A stretch of 64,000 bases of DNA from Micrasema longulum (lineage: Eukaryota; Arthropoda; Insecta; Trichoptera; Brachycentridae), in NCBI GenBank assembly GCA_022494885.1, contig JAGVSM010000922.1, positions 372,001-436,000 on the forward strand, in the 5' to 3' direction. The notes below the pieces were generated by a model. It was not told the DNA's origin. It ran no database searches and worked only from the letters and a program-made list of their open reading frames with translations. How positions within the stretch are numbered: the first letter of the stretch is position 1; each line of letters begins with the position of its first letter. The translations under genes and the position numbers were made by a program. This document shows, one piece after another, positions 31,140 through 42,342 of the stretch.

Positions 31140-31635
31140 AATATAGAATATATTATGCGTGAATGTTTTTTTATTTTATTTGTTTCAAAACATAATGAAT
31201 GAACGACAAAGACACGCATCACGTAATGCTTAATGAGTTGAAAAGTAAGAAAACGTTATTGTGATAATTAAATTTATTGTGACGTTAGTATAACCAGCAC
31301 GTTAGCATAAAAGCTTAAGTGGGTTTATTCAGAAACTTTCGTAGTCAAAACTTTCTTTGACTCGTGTTCACTTTGTTGAAATAATTATACGCGCGTTGTA
31401 AGTTGGACAAAACAAGTGATTCCAAAGGCTTTTGAATAGAGTTTCCATCTGTGGAACTATTCGGAGGTTAGTTTAGTTAGTGAGCGGCATATATTCCTTC
31501 ATCTCCCATTCCACTCCTCCAACTTCACCGGCTCACCAGTTCACCTGCTGCCTTCATAAAGCGGGTCAGTTTCATGACCGAGTCACTGGATCTACCGTGC
31601 GCCCTCGCCCTTCAAATCTAAATATACCATTTAGA
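31140..31635. other. No recognisable gene
   Basis: A GC-richer stretch at 31480-31600 carries an 80-codon frame whose N-terminal part is not recognised. Its C-terminal part runs into LINE-A. Confidence 0.3.
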
Positions 31636-31639
31636 AAAG

Positions 31640-32260
31640 TAACGGCGGGAATTCTGCTCAAAATGATTTGGGGACTGTGTGAGTTGAAGTACTATCTTAT
31701 GGTGGAGAGGGTTCAGAATTAATTTTTTTCTCTTCATGAGAGAGTGTGGATATAACCCATGGCTTTATCCTACTGAGTTCCTCCAGGGTATGCTTGATTA
31801 CAGCAGTTTGAAGACCAGAGGAATGTGTATTTAACTAGACACTTCTATTGATTGTTGCGCGGTATTATTGACAACCCTGAAATTATGCAGAGCATTAGCT
31901 TTTATGTTTCGGATAATTATGTACCTTAGACAGCGTCAGCATAGACTGTTTTACATTCCAATATACAGGAACAACCTGCCAATGTTTATGCCTTTTGGAA
32001 GGGCTATCTCTAGAACAATATTACTTTGGACATTGACATTTTTCACGTCTCTGAGGGAGTTTTTCGTTACAAGATTCTCTCACTTTTTTTGACATATTAT
32101 TCTCTGGATATTATGTATACTTATTTGTTATGTTTACAGAAACCTAATATAACCTAATTATTTTAATTATTTCTATATGTATGAATTAAGATATTCCATT
32201 TTGTAATGTACATATATATGAATAAATAAAATTTCTGTTTAATACCATTTTTGAAAGGAG
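31640..32260 (+). mobile_element. LINE-A, 5'-truncated 3' part
   Basis: Reads IWGLCELKYYLMVERVQN, then (after breaks) YPTEFLQGMLDYSSLKTRGM, TTLKLCRALAFMFR, RLFYIPIYRNNLPMFMPFGR and AISRTILLW, followed by a stop at about 32090 and an AATAAATAAAATTT tail. The order matches the fuller copy at 42.3-43.8 kb and the copy at 60.9-62.3 kb. Several stops and frame changes are present. Confidence 0.7.
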
Positions 32261-32314
32261 GTTTTTTTTTTTAAATGAGAACTTTTGACAATTATTTAAA
32301 ATAACAAACTACAA

Positions 32315-32730
32315 AATAACTTCTTCTTCAGCCTTCTGTTTTCCACTGTTGGATATAGGCTTCTTCCATATCCTTCCATCGGATTCCTTTTGGTCGGTTG
32401 CTGCTTGCAGCCAATTTTTCGCTCCCACAGTAGCTATGTCGTCGGACCATCTTTTATGAGGTCTTCCGACGCCTCGTTTATTCTTCAAAGGTCTCTATCT
32501 TAAAATTTTAGGGGTCCATCTTGTGGGGTTTTGTCTCGTAACATGTCCTGTCCATTACCGTTTCTAATTTTCTCATTTCTTATTCTGTCTCTAACGCTTA
32601 TGCCAAGCATGGGTCTTTCTATGGATCACAGTGTGGATTTGAGCGTTTCTACATTTACTTTTGTAAGGGCCATGATCTCTAATACATCTGTAGTCGCTGG
32701 CTGAATACATGAATAATATGTTTTTCTTTT
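32315..32730 (-). mobile_element. RTE-like LINE C-terminus
   Basis: Minus-strand segments RPMLGISVRDRIRNEKIRN, RGVGRPHKRWSDDIATVGAK, NWLQAATDQ and (next frame) EEAYIQQWKTEG, then a GAA-type tail at 32320-32330. These are the usual end motifs of RTE-like proteins (ML.ISLRDR..NE.IR, GRP..RW.DDI, W...A.D...W...EEAYIQQW). Frameshifts separate the blocks. Confidence 0.75.
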
Positions 32731-32734
32731 CAGA

Positions 32735-33045
32735 CAAAATAACGTTTACGTTTATTAGGTTTTATTTACAAAATGTCGTCATCAATATTTTCAGTAGAAT
32801 AAATGTAATTATAAAACAAAAAAATTTCGATGTTCTGAAGATAAAATACATTCGTTTACGACGACATACCATTGTTTTTTTTGTATAATTCACATGTAAA
32901 TGTTTTTGTTTTAGATGGTTTATCAGCACAAAACTTGCGGACATTTTGCACTTTATTAATAAAATAGCTCAGTGTTCCAAATTTAAAAAGAAAATGTTTA
33001 AAATCTTAGTTCTTCTGATTTATAAATAACCTTGCGAAAAATAGG
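32735..33045. other. No recognisable gene
   Basis: AT-rich filler between LINE and SINE remnants. Confidence 0.3.
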
Positions 33046-33054
33046 AAATACTTT

Positions 33055-33150
33055 GTGATAGAGCGAGGTTCGAACTTCGGACTAGTCGCGGATCCGTTAC
33101 CCGTCTCACTGCAATGAACCCTCATCTTAGGTCATACCGTCGCCAGAAAA
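33055..33150 (-). mobile_element. tRNA-like SINE head
   Basis: On the minus strand, TGCAGTGAGACGGGTAACGG (A-box region) is followed by GAAGTTCGAACCTCGC (B box) about 30 bases later. The B box is close to consensus. The body does not match the SINE at 4.8/62.9 kb. Confidence 0.4.
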
Positions 33151-33154
33151 ATCC

Positions 33155-35535
33155 GAATTTATAGAATTTTCATAGACTTAAGACTTACAACAATTCTTTT
33201 GCGAAATCTTTTTTTTGTATTTTTATATTCTCTTTAATATTTTTTTAATCGAGCCCGTCTACTGTCATTTGTGGACTACTAGTTAAAACTCGCGAGCCTA
33301 GAGATTTTCTGGTATTTCCAAATGCTCTTTTGCTTTTGGTATTTGGGAGAGTTCATGGAAAAGTGCTTTCCCGTAAAATTTTACAGTCTGGATGCCTATG
33401 GTTGGTGTGTAAGATCTCAGTGTCTTCCAAAGCGGAATATTTAAGGGACAAGAGAAAAACAAATAATAAGATAAAAAAGCGTATACATTTTTCGTAATTT
33501 AGTTAGATGACAAAGTATGTCATCTTAGGCTGTATAACCCTATGTCATCCAACCCAGTAACGAATAGAAATAAAATACGAGTGATGTTCACGAAACATTT
33601 TGACCCTTGCCATATTTCTGTAATGCGTTCCGAAAAATTAGATCTATTTAGTAACATCAATAGTATGATAAACATAAATAATCGCAAACCTGGTGTATGA
33701 GGCTCACCCAAAAGTGATAAGCAAAATTAAATATTTTCAGAGTGATTGTGACAAAAACCCAACCTGCAAATTGCATTTACGTGCACTGTCCGTCTTGCAT
33801 GTTTACACTGTTAGCGTCATGTGTGCGATGTTTTATCGACATTTCTTTGGGTTCTCATGTTAATGATAAACAAATATAAGTATCAAATATTACTTTTAAA
33901 TTCAATTATTAAATAAATTCAAAACATATGTTAACATTAACGTTTCCCAGTACGTAAAAGAAAAAACAGTGTTTGTGTTCATAATGAGAAGTGACATCTT
34001 ACAATAATTTGAATATTTTGTTTAAAATTATTAATATTTTTAGGATAACATAAAAATTGTGTTTTTAATCAGTGCTATACAAAAATTCTTTATTAAATTT
34101 GTTGTATTCCCTATTGCACATTTATTTTCTTTGTTCATCTCATTAAAGAAAAATATTCCTCTGTAAGTATAATGATGTTGTGCCGTAGTTGTTTTTAATT
34201 TTGAAATTAAGATGTTACCACTTGTTCTAGATCACGTACTTACGTTTTGTAACGTAGAAACACTACTATTTATTTTGTCTTTATGGATTTGACGTAAACA
34301 ATTCTTTGTATATAACGATTTTATATCAAAAACCCTACATTTTTAAAATATATTTCCTGTATGTCGTTTTAAACAGAGTTCTCCAATACATGAATTATCT
34401 ATTTGAGAAATAAAAACAATCTCAATTTATTTATTTTTTTATTCTGTTATATTTAAATTTAATTATTTTTATTTTTATTTTTATTTACTAATATGTCGTA
34501 CTTATTTTACCGTCTCCAAAAAATACATTTAAGTGCCTTTTATCGTGCGTGTTTTGCAACACTTGCACATATATGCGTTCAGTCAGTATTATAGACTGTT
34601 CGCGGTGCAATAATTTTATCGTAGTCTCAAACCTACACCAGTAGCTCAATCACAAATAACTATCGACGTGCTTAAAAACATGCTAAGCATTTCAGTTATC
34701 ACATTTTTCCTTTCTTTTTTATAATATGTACGTATTGAATATATGTTTGGAATGTACATGTTATATTTAAAATAAATTAATTGAATTGAATGAAAAAAAA
34801 ACAATAATGAACATGCTTAAGTTATCGCAGTCATAAATCAACCCGTGTGTAAACTCTAAATCAACGCTCGTGTCGGTTTGTTTTTGTTTTCTTCGTAAAT
34901 AAATACAGTTCATTCACGAAAAATCGGCGTTTACTATGAAAAAAACAATATTAAATAAAAATAAAAAATTAAAATTAAAATTAAATAACAATTACTATGG
35001 CGACTGCTTTTCTTGACATTTGGCTTGCCAACCGCCGGCTAAATGTAATAAATAGCGTGATAAATAATAAATAAAACAGCACTTTTGGAATATTTTTTAT
35101 ACTCTCACCGGTTAAATTTAAAAATGCGATTGCGCAGCAGGATTATGCGTCGCGAAACGTAAATATTGTGACTTTTAATATTAGGTGCTCGCGGATGTTC
35201 CATTGTGATCGCGAATACGATAAACAACCATGGTGAGAAATTGGTTTCACGTCGCTTATTAGCACGGCGATAGTTATTTGTGATTGAGCTACTGACGCTT
35301 ATTCCCACTTTATATGTTCAAGAAAGTTGCTCAACAGAATATCAGTGATAAAATAATAAAAAGATAAAACTTATTCGTATAGTACATTGTTTATTTATAC
35401 ACAAATTATTTACAACCAAAATAAGTTTTATGTTAAACAAAATTTATGATTTTTACGCGAAACTTTAATTTACAAAATTAATGCTGCAACTGTGACAATA
35501 AAAGTTTTACTACGAAGATCATGGATCTTGTATTG
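33155..35535. other. Long stretch without recognisable gene
   Basis: It contains short frames only. A possible LINE tail (AAAATAAATTAATTGAATTGAATG plus an A run) lies at 34760-34802, and a GC-richer patch at 35100-35290 overlaps a 67-codon minus frame that I do not recognise. Confidence 0.35.
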
Positions 35536-35539
35536 CATT

Positions 35540-35890
35540 GTATTTATTTTAGAAAGTTGTACAAATAAATTTTGAACATCAAGTTATACCTAAACTAATA
35601 AACAAAATACATGTATAAAAATAATTTCAAAAACAAAACATTGTTATAAAATCCAAACGCTTTCCGATGACGTTCTACCCATATGAATGTTTGTTTTTAA
35701 CAAAAGTCATCGCCATCCCACGAAACGTTGCTATAGACTCAGCATCCCTAATCTCTTTTGGCAACTCATTAAATATCTTATGTCCTTTATGATACAGATT
35801 GTTTTGAGTTGCCTGGATTCTTGTTTTGGGGAGTCTGAAACCCTCATCTTCAGAAGTTGAGACGAGACTTGAAAGAAAAAGAGCAAGCAT
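35540..35890 (-). mobile_element. LINE C-terminal fragment (jockey/CR1-like)
   Basis: The 71-codon minus frame reads GFRLPKTRIQATQNNLYHKG, then HKIFNELPKEIRDAESIATF. This is the usual ending (R.P..R...TQ.NL..KG...FN.LP..I.......F) of such ORF2 proteins. About 150 bp of 3' UTR follow at lower coordinates. Confidence 0.65.
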
Positions 35891-35894
35891 TTCC

Positions 35895-36750
35895 TACATT
35901 ACTGATCTTCAGAGCTGCCAACCTTGCGGGTCCCTTGTCCCTGGTCGGTACCTGCTCTGAGGCCAGCGCTGTAATCCCTACTGATTTTTCGGTAGGGGAA
36001 GGCGGGGCTAGTTGTTACATTCTAAATAACTCCCCCACCACTAGGTTCTGTGACGTACGTGTCGCACAGCATGTCTAGGTATTGTGTCCGCAATGCTCGA
36101 CGGAACGACACTCTTGCCGGTCGTGCGTAATTCAAATAAAATCAATTATACTGTATTTCGTATCTGAAAGTAACTGTCGTTGATTGATTTTGAAGATTAA
36201 TTGTTCACCAACTATAAGAGGTAAGTTGATTCAAAGTAAATTGGTAAAACTCTACATGTCTCTGCTTACATTCAGATAATATATCGAAATTATAACACTT
36301 TCCATGTAAATGCCATAACGATTTGTTTTTATTTTGGGTCAGAGGGGATAGTTGTTACAACAAGGGGGGACAAGTTGTTACTGTAACAATTAGCTCCACA
36401 GTGTTGCCCTTTTACTTCAAATGGCATATGTATATACAACTATCAAACCATTTATTATTATTGTTCGAAATTTTATATAACAATGATACAAACCCATAAA
36501 AAAAAACATAAAACATAACATCGTTACATTAAACGTCAAGAGAATGGTCCAACCACATCTAATATAGTGGGTTACAACAAACCTCGGCAAATATTTTCTG
36601 TCGATCGGGAAAAGGAGCTTACAGCATACATAAGCTTATGCTATTATATCATTACATGTTATCATATATATTCTACATTTTATTGTTAACAATTACATAC
36701 ATGTACATAAATGGATTAAAAATAATTCATTGTATTTTCAAAATCAATAT
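35895..36750. other. No gene; repeated AGTTGTTAC words
   Basis: GGGGCTAGTTGTTACAT near 36004, GGGGATAGTTGTTACA near 36344 and ACAAGTTGTTACTGTAAC near 36369 share a core. These may be the ends of a small DNA element, but I could not define its borders. Confidence 0.35.
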
Positions 36751-36754
36751 GGAT

Positions 36755-37080
36755 ATCGCGGAGAAATGTTTTCATATTTAAATTTAATATATATATTTTT
36801 TTTTAAATACGTCACTAGAAAAACGCGACATGTATGGCCTTATAGTTGTGACGTCAAGACGAAAAAAATTTGAATGGTCAGGAACAAATAAACATGAATC
36901 GTGACGTATTAGGGGCGTGACCAATGGAATGGCCATTTTTGCGGGAATTCAAAATTACAAATTTAAAAATATTATTTATGCTACTAATAAAAAACAAAAT
37001 ATTTGTTTTTTACTTTGCAGTATTTAATAGATGTTACTTTAAAAATGTTTTTAAAAAAAGACATATTTTCTTATTACCTG
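36755..37080. repeat. DR5, shorter copy
   Basis: GGAGAAATGTTTTCATAT, AAATACGTCACTA.AAAAACG, GTGACGTCAAGA and GGGGCGTGACCAATGG match, in order, the reverse complement of 24.24-23.84 kb. The THAP-like middle of that copy is missing. This looks like an internally deleted derivative of the same DNA element. Confidence 0.55.
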
Positions 37081-37084
37081 TAGG

Positions 37085-37700
37085 TTGGTAACCGCTGCTC
37101 CAAAATGCATTTACTTTAGGGTTTTATAATCGGACTATTATTGTTATTATTAAAACACCAAATTAGGTAGTGAGACAGTATAATAAACTTTTTAAATGTC
37201 TTCGATTTCTTATAATAATTAACGTTTCTAGAGCGGCGTCTTGTAATAATGCGATCGTGCATGGGTTAATCCAAATATGTCACCCGTAAGGTGTTTGGTT
37301 CGCGATAATTCCACTATTTTGGAAGAGCAATTTGCATAAGCTTCAACAAAATGGCCACGGCACCGGAGGGTGGCGCATATTGCGAGGGAAAATGAAAATA
37401 GAAAAAAATATATTGTCCTGTTTCTCCGCTACCGTCCAACTTCTGAGTTAAGAGGATCAGGAATATCCTGTAATAATTAATCCTCTTAGGTTTTATTGGC
37501 AAGCTGTCCTCTGCGTAAATATTGTTAGGAAAGGTTAATTGTGAAATTCTCCTGTTAAGTCGATATATTAACGTTACAAATATAATGTCTTGAAATTGGA
37601 TACATATTTTTTTTTTCTTATACGCTAGAAAAAAAGAGCATTTTTTGAGTTTGTATGAATAAATAAAAAATAAATAAATCAATGTGGAAGTTAAGTGTTT
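37085..37700. other. No recognisable gene
   Basis: A 122-codon minus frame (37682-37314) is Lys/Ile/Phe-rich with no family resemblance. I treat it as chance. Confidence 0.3.
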
Positions 37701-37704
37701 TTTA

Positions 37705-37765
37705 AAATTATTTATTTATTAGTGTGTTCCCAGCAAAAATGCCTTTTATAAACATAAACATAAAT
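37705..37765 (-). mobile_element. LINE 3' tail
   Basis: The minus strand reads AAAAGGCATTTTTGCTGGGA, then ACACACTAATAAATAAATAA, like the hairpin plus AAATA ends of other LINEs here. Confidence 0.4.
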
Positions 37766-37842
37766 ACATTTAACATAACAGTGTTCTATTACAAAATTAT
37801 GAAATAATATAATACCAATACACATACTCGTATTACACAGTT

Positions 37843-38655
37843 TTTTTTTTTTTATACGCCTCCACTCGTTTGCGAGTGATTTTGGCTCTTAGAAACAAGA
37901 ATAAGAAATTTAAAGAATATACGCTTCAGTAAACGACAAAAAAAACCAATACCCACGAAAAAATAAAATATAATGTGAGGTAGTTCAAATCAGTATGAAA
38001 GAGTTATGTGACAATAAAATATTATTACCGTCTAAATTAAACGTAAACATAACATGAAATTTTGGGCCAAAAGTAAAGAGGGACATTCAATTAGACTTAT
38101 TATTTAAATTTGGCAAATAATTTATAACAAATTCAAATATTTTTATTATTTGTCCTTAAGAATTTAGTCAGAAGTAAATAAGTATCGAAATCATTCTGGG
38201 CGAGTAAAAATTTTACGTTAAGAGGGAACGTATTATATTCTTCACAAGTATTTTAAAGGAATTCGCTTCTTTCGTAGAGGGGACAGTCAAAAACAGATGA
38301 TCTAATGTCTCATCGTCATTTTCACAAAGACACATTGCCGAAGTAAAGACACCTATTCTCGATAAATGCGAGGCAACGAGACAATGTCCTATTCTCATTC
38401 TTGATATTAAAGAGATGTTCAATTTCGATAGCTTTTCGATTTTAAACCATGGTGTAATGGGGATGGAGCATTGAATACTCTTATAAAACAACCTAGCGGA
38501 GGAATTCTGCCAGAAAATGGTCCACTCAGATCTGATTTTATTAATTATAGTTGGTACACAATCATCAGTAGGGCGACTAAAGGAGTGAGGGATGCTTCCA
38601 TGGAGGCATGCTTCCTTTGCTAGGTGATCAACTCTTTCATTTTCATATTACCCAG
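37843..38655 (-). mobile_element. R1/I-type LINE: RNase H tail, zinc-knuckle region and 3' UTR
   Basis: Minus-strand frame: NERVDHLAKEACLHGSIPHS (end of RNase H, NE..D.LAK.A), RSEWTIFWQNSSARLFYKSI, NISLISRMRIGHCLVASHLS and RIGVFTSAMCLCENDDETLD, then HLF. The RMRIGH and C.C....ET.DHLF elements are intact, though the final C is V. The frame is open for about 145 residues to a stop at 38213. The 3' UTR ends in CGAGTGGAGGCGTATAAA and an A run at 37843-37857. It is 5'-truncated within RNase H. Confidence 0.75.
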
Positions 38656-38659
38656 TTGT

Positions 38660-39025
38660 TTTAAACATTATTCAATATAATAACTTTGGTATTTTAATAC
38701 TTAAGTAAAAAAAATAATTTAAGAAATAACAATAATAAAAATAAAGATAACGCAGTATATTCGAAATAGCAAAAATCATAAATCATTGATTTGATGGGAT
38801 TGTTGCAATGTATATTAAATACCCTAGGTATAATACTAACTGTACTCTGATAAGAGCTCAGGGGTTTTTAACGGTTTTAAAAATAAAATTTAAAAAGAAA
38901 CAAAATAATCAACCCTTCAAAAAATTAAAAATTATAAAATAAAAAAATAATTTTAATTTTAAAAACTATAAAAAAATATATATAAACAAATATCTAGTCA
39001 TACGTTTATAAATATATTTGACATG
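38660..39025. other. No recognisable gene
   Basis: A-rich sequence between two minus-strand LINE fragments. Confidence 0.3.
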
Positions 39026-39029
39026 TATT

Positions 39030-39660
39030 TATTTGTACATTTCTTTTTCTCTTTTTACATATTAACATAAATACATAACAGCAATCCTAAACTATTTATT
39101 TAATAGCAAGTTTAAACTTCATTTGGCTAATGTGAAAAATGTCAATACAACTGATTTGGTTACCTAGACTGTGCAATCTTGGAATAGGTGAATTAATAGC
39201 ATAATTAATAGATATCTAAGCAATATCTATATGAAATGGGACATAATGTCTTGTAGTTCCAACAGGTATTTGGAATTGAATCATATTTAGCAAGTCAGGA
39301 GAGTCCAGCATGCCATTTATTATCTTAAAGAGAAACATAAAATCTCTTAGTTTCTGTCTTCTGGATAAATCCAAATCAAGTGTATTCGTTAAGAAGTCAT
39401 AAATGAAAGATTCAATTGGAATAGATAGCTTGTAACTGATAAAATGTTAAAATTTTATCTGCACTCTCTCAAGTTTTAACGAATGAACTCCATAAAATGG
39501 GCTCCAGATACTTAAATTGTATTCAATTATGCTCCTGACTGATACATACAAAGTTTTGAAAGATAAAATTGATTTGAAATCTTTAATCGTTCTCAAAATA
39601 TAACAAAACGATTTCATTGATTTATTAGAAATCTCATTAATATGAGGTGTAAATGTCAAA
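39030..39660 (-). mobile_element. LINE-A-like fragment
   Basis: The minus frame reads TFTPHINEISNKSMKSFCYI, DFKSILSFKTLYVSVRSIIE, YNLSIWSPFYGVHSLKLERV and Q. It matches HINSISNRSLRMLGFI and EYNSTIWAPHYSRH of the copy at 42.3 kb. Below 39447 the C-terminus is broken by several stops and ends near 39040. Confidence 0.7.
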
Positions 39661-39850
39661 TGTTATTATTTTATTTGTTAAAAGACTGTTAAACCAACGC
39701 AATTTTAAAAAATAAAATGTGTCGAATTATCTGCGCTATGATTTTTAAAATTATTCCGCGTTTGACGTCTCAAGTTCTCATTCGATTCTTGTCGGTCAGT
39801 TCAGCTGATAAGTCCGTTGACGGTAATTAAACCAGAAATCTTCCACAACT
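39660..39850 (+). repeat. DR2 fragment
   Basis: TTTATTTGTTAAAAGACTGTTAAAC, TGCGCTATGATTTTTAAAAT, TCCGCG and GTTGACGGTAA align with the middle of DR2 (5.83-5.99 kb). The copy begins exactly where the LINE-A-like fragment ends. Confidence 0.6.
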
Positions 39851-40619
39851 CACTTATGATTTATTTATTTGATACATCACAAATTGAATTTACAATGTAT
39901 TCCTCACTGGGAAAACCCATGCCGAGGAAGACATTTTACAATTTCATTTTAGTGTGATATATATATTTTTTACGTTGTTAATTATTTTAGATTTTCAACA
40001 TAAATATAAAGAAAATAATTTAATTTAAATCCACACACATTGTTACAAGTATCAACTACGTGTGGGTAGATTAGCTTGGATAATCGAAATTATGGGGTGA
40101 CTATAGTTTCCGGGTTGATTCCATTTCTGTCTATTAACATAATTTTTATTTTCTGTTTGAATTTTGAATATGTTGATGTGTCGCGAACATTTTTTGGCAG
40201 ACTGTTGAAGGATTTCGGTCAAAATTATAAGTGGGAACATTGACCATAATATGTTCTCATTCTCGGAACCGGCTGCAGTTCTTCAATGACTTCCCGGGTT
40301 CCTATGTTTTTGGTTATGGGTCTTGTGATTGAACCAATAGCATAGTATAACCCTATTGAAAATTGGAATAACATCCATTACAGCCACTGCTTCCAACACG
40401 TGTACTGAACTGGTGACAACTTTAACATTGTCTTAAGAATTCTTTTTTGAGCTTGTTTTAGGGGATCGGTCGCGGTTTTCCATGCTGATCCCTAACTTAT
40501 GATCCCAAACTCTATTATACTTTGACATAGCGCAAAGTACACTGTTCTTAAGCTTTTTATATTTAGTACATTTCTCAAATTGTAGAATAAGTACACAAGT
40601 TTTTTTATTTGGTTTGCAG

Positions 40620-40740
40620 TAATATTTATTTATTAATTTACACCTTTTATCAAAAATACAATTTTACGTTCATTTTGCCCAGCTAACAAGGATACATAAT
40701 ACATACCCCGTTCCAAGCTAGGCAATTACATTCTAGTAAA
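40620..40740 (-). mobile_element. LINE 3' tail inserted in LINE-C
   Basis: The minus strand ends AAATTAATAAATAAATATTA after TTGTATTTTTGATAAAAGG. It separates two parts of LINE-C that would otherwise be adjacent in the protein. Confidence 0.4.
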
Positions 40741-40794
40741 TTATAATAGTTAACATATGAATAGAGAGCACAGACTTATAAAATATAAACTTAC

Positions 40795-40905
40795 TCGTAT
40801 ACACATTTTGTATACACATATGTATATATATACACACATATATACACATGTACATACACACACACGTACATACACCCATGCGCATACACATACATACATT
40901 CATAA
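40795..40905. repeat. TACA/CA microsatellite
   Basis: Imperfect (TACA)n, (CA)n and (TA)n repeats. They lie within the region that interrupts LINE-C, directly after its KEHID motif. Confidence 0.85.
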
Positions 40906-41244
40906 AACATATATCGATGTGTTCTTTCAATCTGAGGAGTGAATCAATGGTAATTCCTTTATATATGATGGCGTTTGTCTTTTCTATTACTGGGCACGCG
41001 CATACCGGATTACTGTATTATTTGACGTGCAGATTCATCTTAAGTTCTTTGGCAGATTGTCCAAGTGTCAAAAAATTTCTGTCTAACAATTTTTTGACAC
41101 AATTTAATGCACTTTCGGTCTTGTTGAATACTTCTGGCTATGTGTTTTACGTAAGTACAAATACAGTATCATCTGCGAAACAATTTGTCGATACGTATGA
41201 ACTAGTGACGTTCAAAGTAGTAAGTTTTAGGGTTTAGTAATGAG

Positions 41245-42025
41245 GATTTTTATGTCTTTAAATTCCGCAATGTTAAAATAATATTAACTCACATTTAATA
41301 CATTTTGAAAATTGTATTTCTACATGAAATGCACCCCTGTTGTCGATAAGAGCAGAGTTTGACATTTCCAAAAGGAATCTTTTATTTGAAAATTAATTAT
41401 TAAAAATTTTGGCATTCAATCATACATAAGTACCTAGGTACCTACTTACCGATGGAAAGTAACACCATCTTATTTACGTTTTTCCAAATTGTTTCAATAC
41501 GCTTTCAGAACACAATCAGGTATTTTGGTTTCGAATGAAATATCAAGCTCACGTCGAAATCCCGAATGACTAAATACGTGTTGAAGATTACTAAGCGTTC
41601 GGGCATGAGTTAAATGTAATAATTTTAAGGGCTCAGAATGCGTCTATGTGTATTCATTGGAAAACCAAAACTTTTTTGATGATTATGTAAAAGCATTATT
41701 AAGCAATATTTTTATCTTAAAAGGAAACGGGCACTGACTTTTCTTCATACAAATGCATTCCCGTATTTTTACTCTGAATTATGGCACTAGAGCAGTCATA
41801 TATTACTATCGTTATGTTTTTTGATAAATAGTCTGTTATGGAAACTAGAACCATCCAAATACCCATAAAAATACCCAGTTTTATCCGCATTGGGTGCATG
41901 ACAACCGTACTGATTTGGATTAGAAATATCACCCATGTGGTATCAAGATCTATTGCTCTGAATAAAACACAAATCTGAGTAATGTGACTAAAGGAAGGGA
42001 AAAGTCAAAGATAATGCGTCCGTTC
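41245..42025. other. No recognisable gene
   Basis: It contains the palindromic words AAGTACCTAGGTACCTACTT at 41428-41447. No coding resemblance. Confidence 0.35.
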
Positions 42026-42030
42026 AATGA

Positions 42031-42110
42031 CCATCTTACCTTAACTAGCATGGCCATCTTACCTTAACTAGCATGGGTCATCTTACCTTAACTAGCATGG
42101 CCATCGTACC
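42031..42110. repeat. Minisatellite, 3.4 copies of a 23-24-bp unit
   Basis: The unit CCATCTTACCTTAACTAGCA, then TGG, occurs at 42031, 42054 and 42077 (one base longer), with a partial fourth at 42101. Confidence 0.9.
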
Positions 42111-42342
42111 ACTATAAGTCAGTTGGCCACCACGGAGTTTTAAAATATTATTTATGTCAGTTGCTTGGTATTATTGTATAAAAATGAAAGAATAATGAAT
42201 AAGAACTTGATTAATAATGAGTTCGCTGTTTCATTTGTTATAAAGGCGAATGTATTCAATTCCAAAATAACTATGGCCGTCTATCCTGGAATAGCCCTAT
42301 TGAAAAAATATACATGAAATACATAACACGTATTATTATATA

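Larger units (their letters stand above)
39855..41240 (-). mobile_element. LINE-C, interrupted by repeat sequence
   Basis: Minus strand, from high to low coordinate: FADDTVFVLT (reverse transcriptase FADD box near 41190), ESALNCVKKLLDRNFLTLGQ, YKGITIDSLLRLKEHID (near 40930), a microsatellite and foreign tail (40905-40620), then VYFALCQSIIEFGII, RTYYGQCS and FNSLPKNVRDTSTYSKFKQK. The 3' UTR carries an AAATAAATAAATCA end near 39865. Stops are frequent. It is the longest LINE-C copy here. Confidence 0.65.

Noticed and set aside
37314..37682. 122-codon minus-strand open frame
   Set aside because: Lys/Ile/Phe-rich, no motif, no second copy. Chance open frame in AT-rich DNA.
40848..41237. 129-codon plus-strand open frame
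   Set aside because: Antisense of LINE-C reverse transcriptase plus the CA microsatellite.
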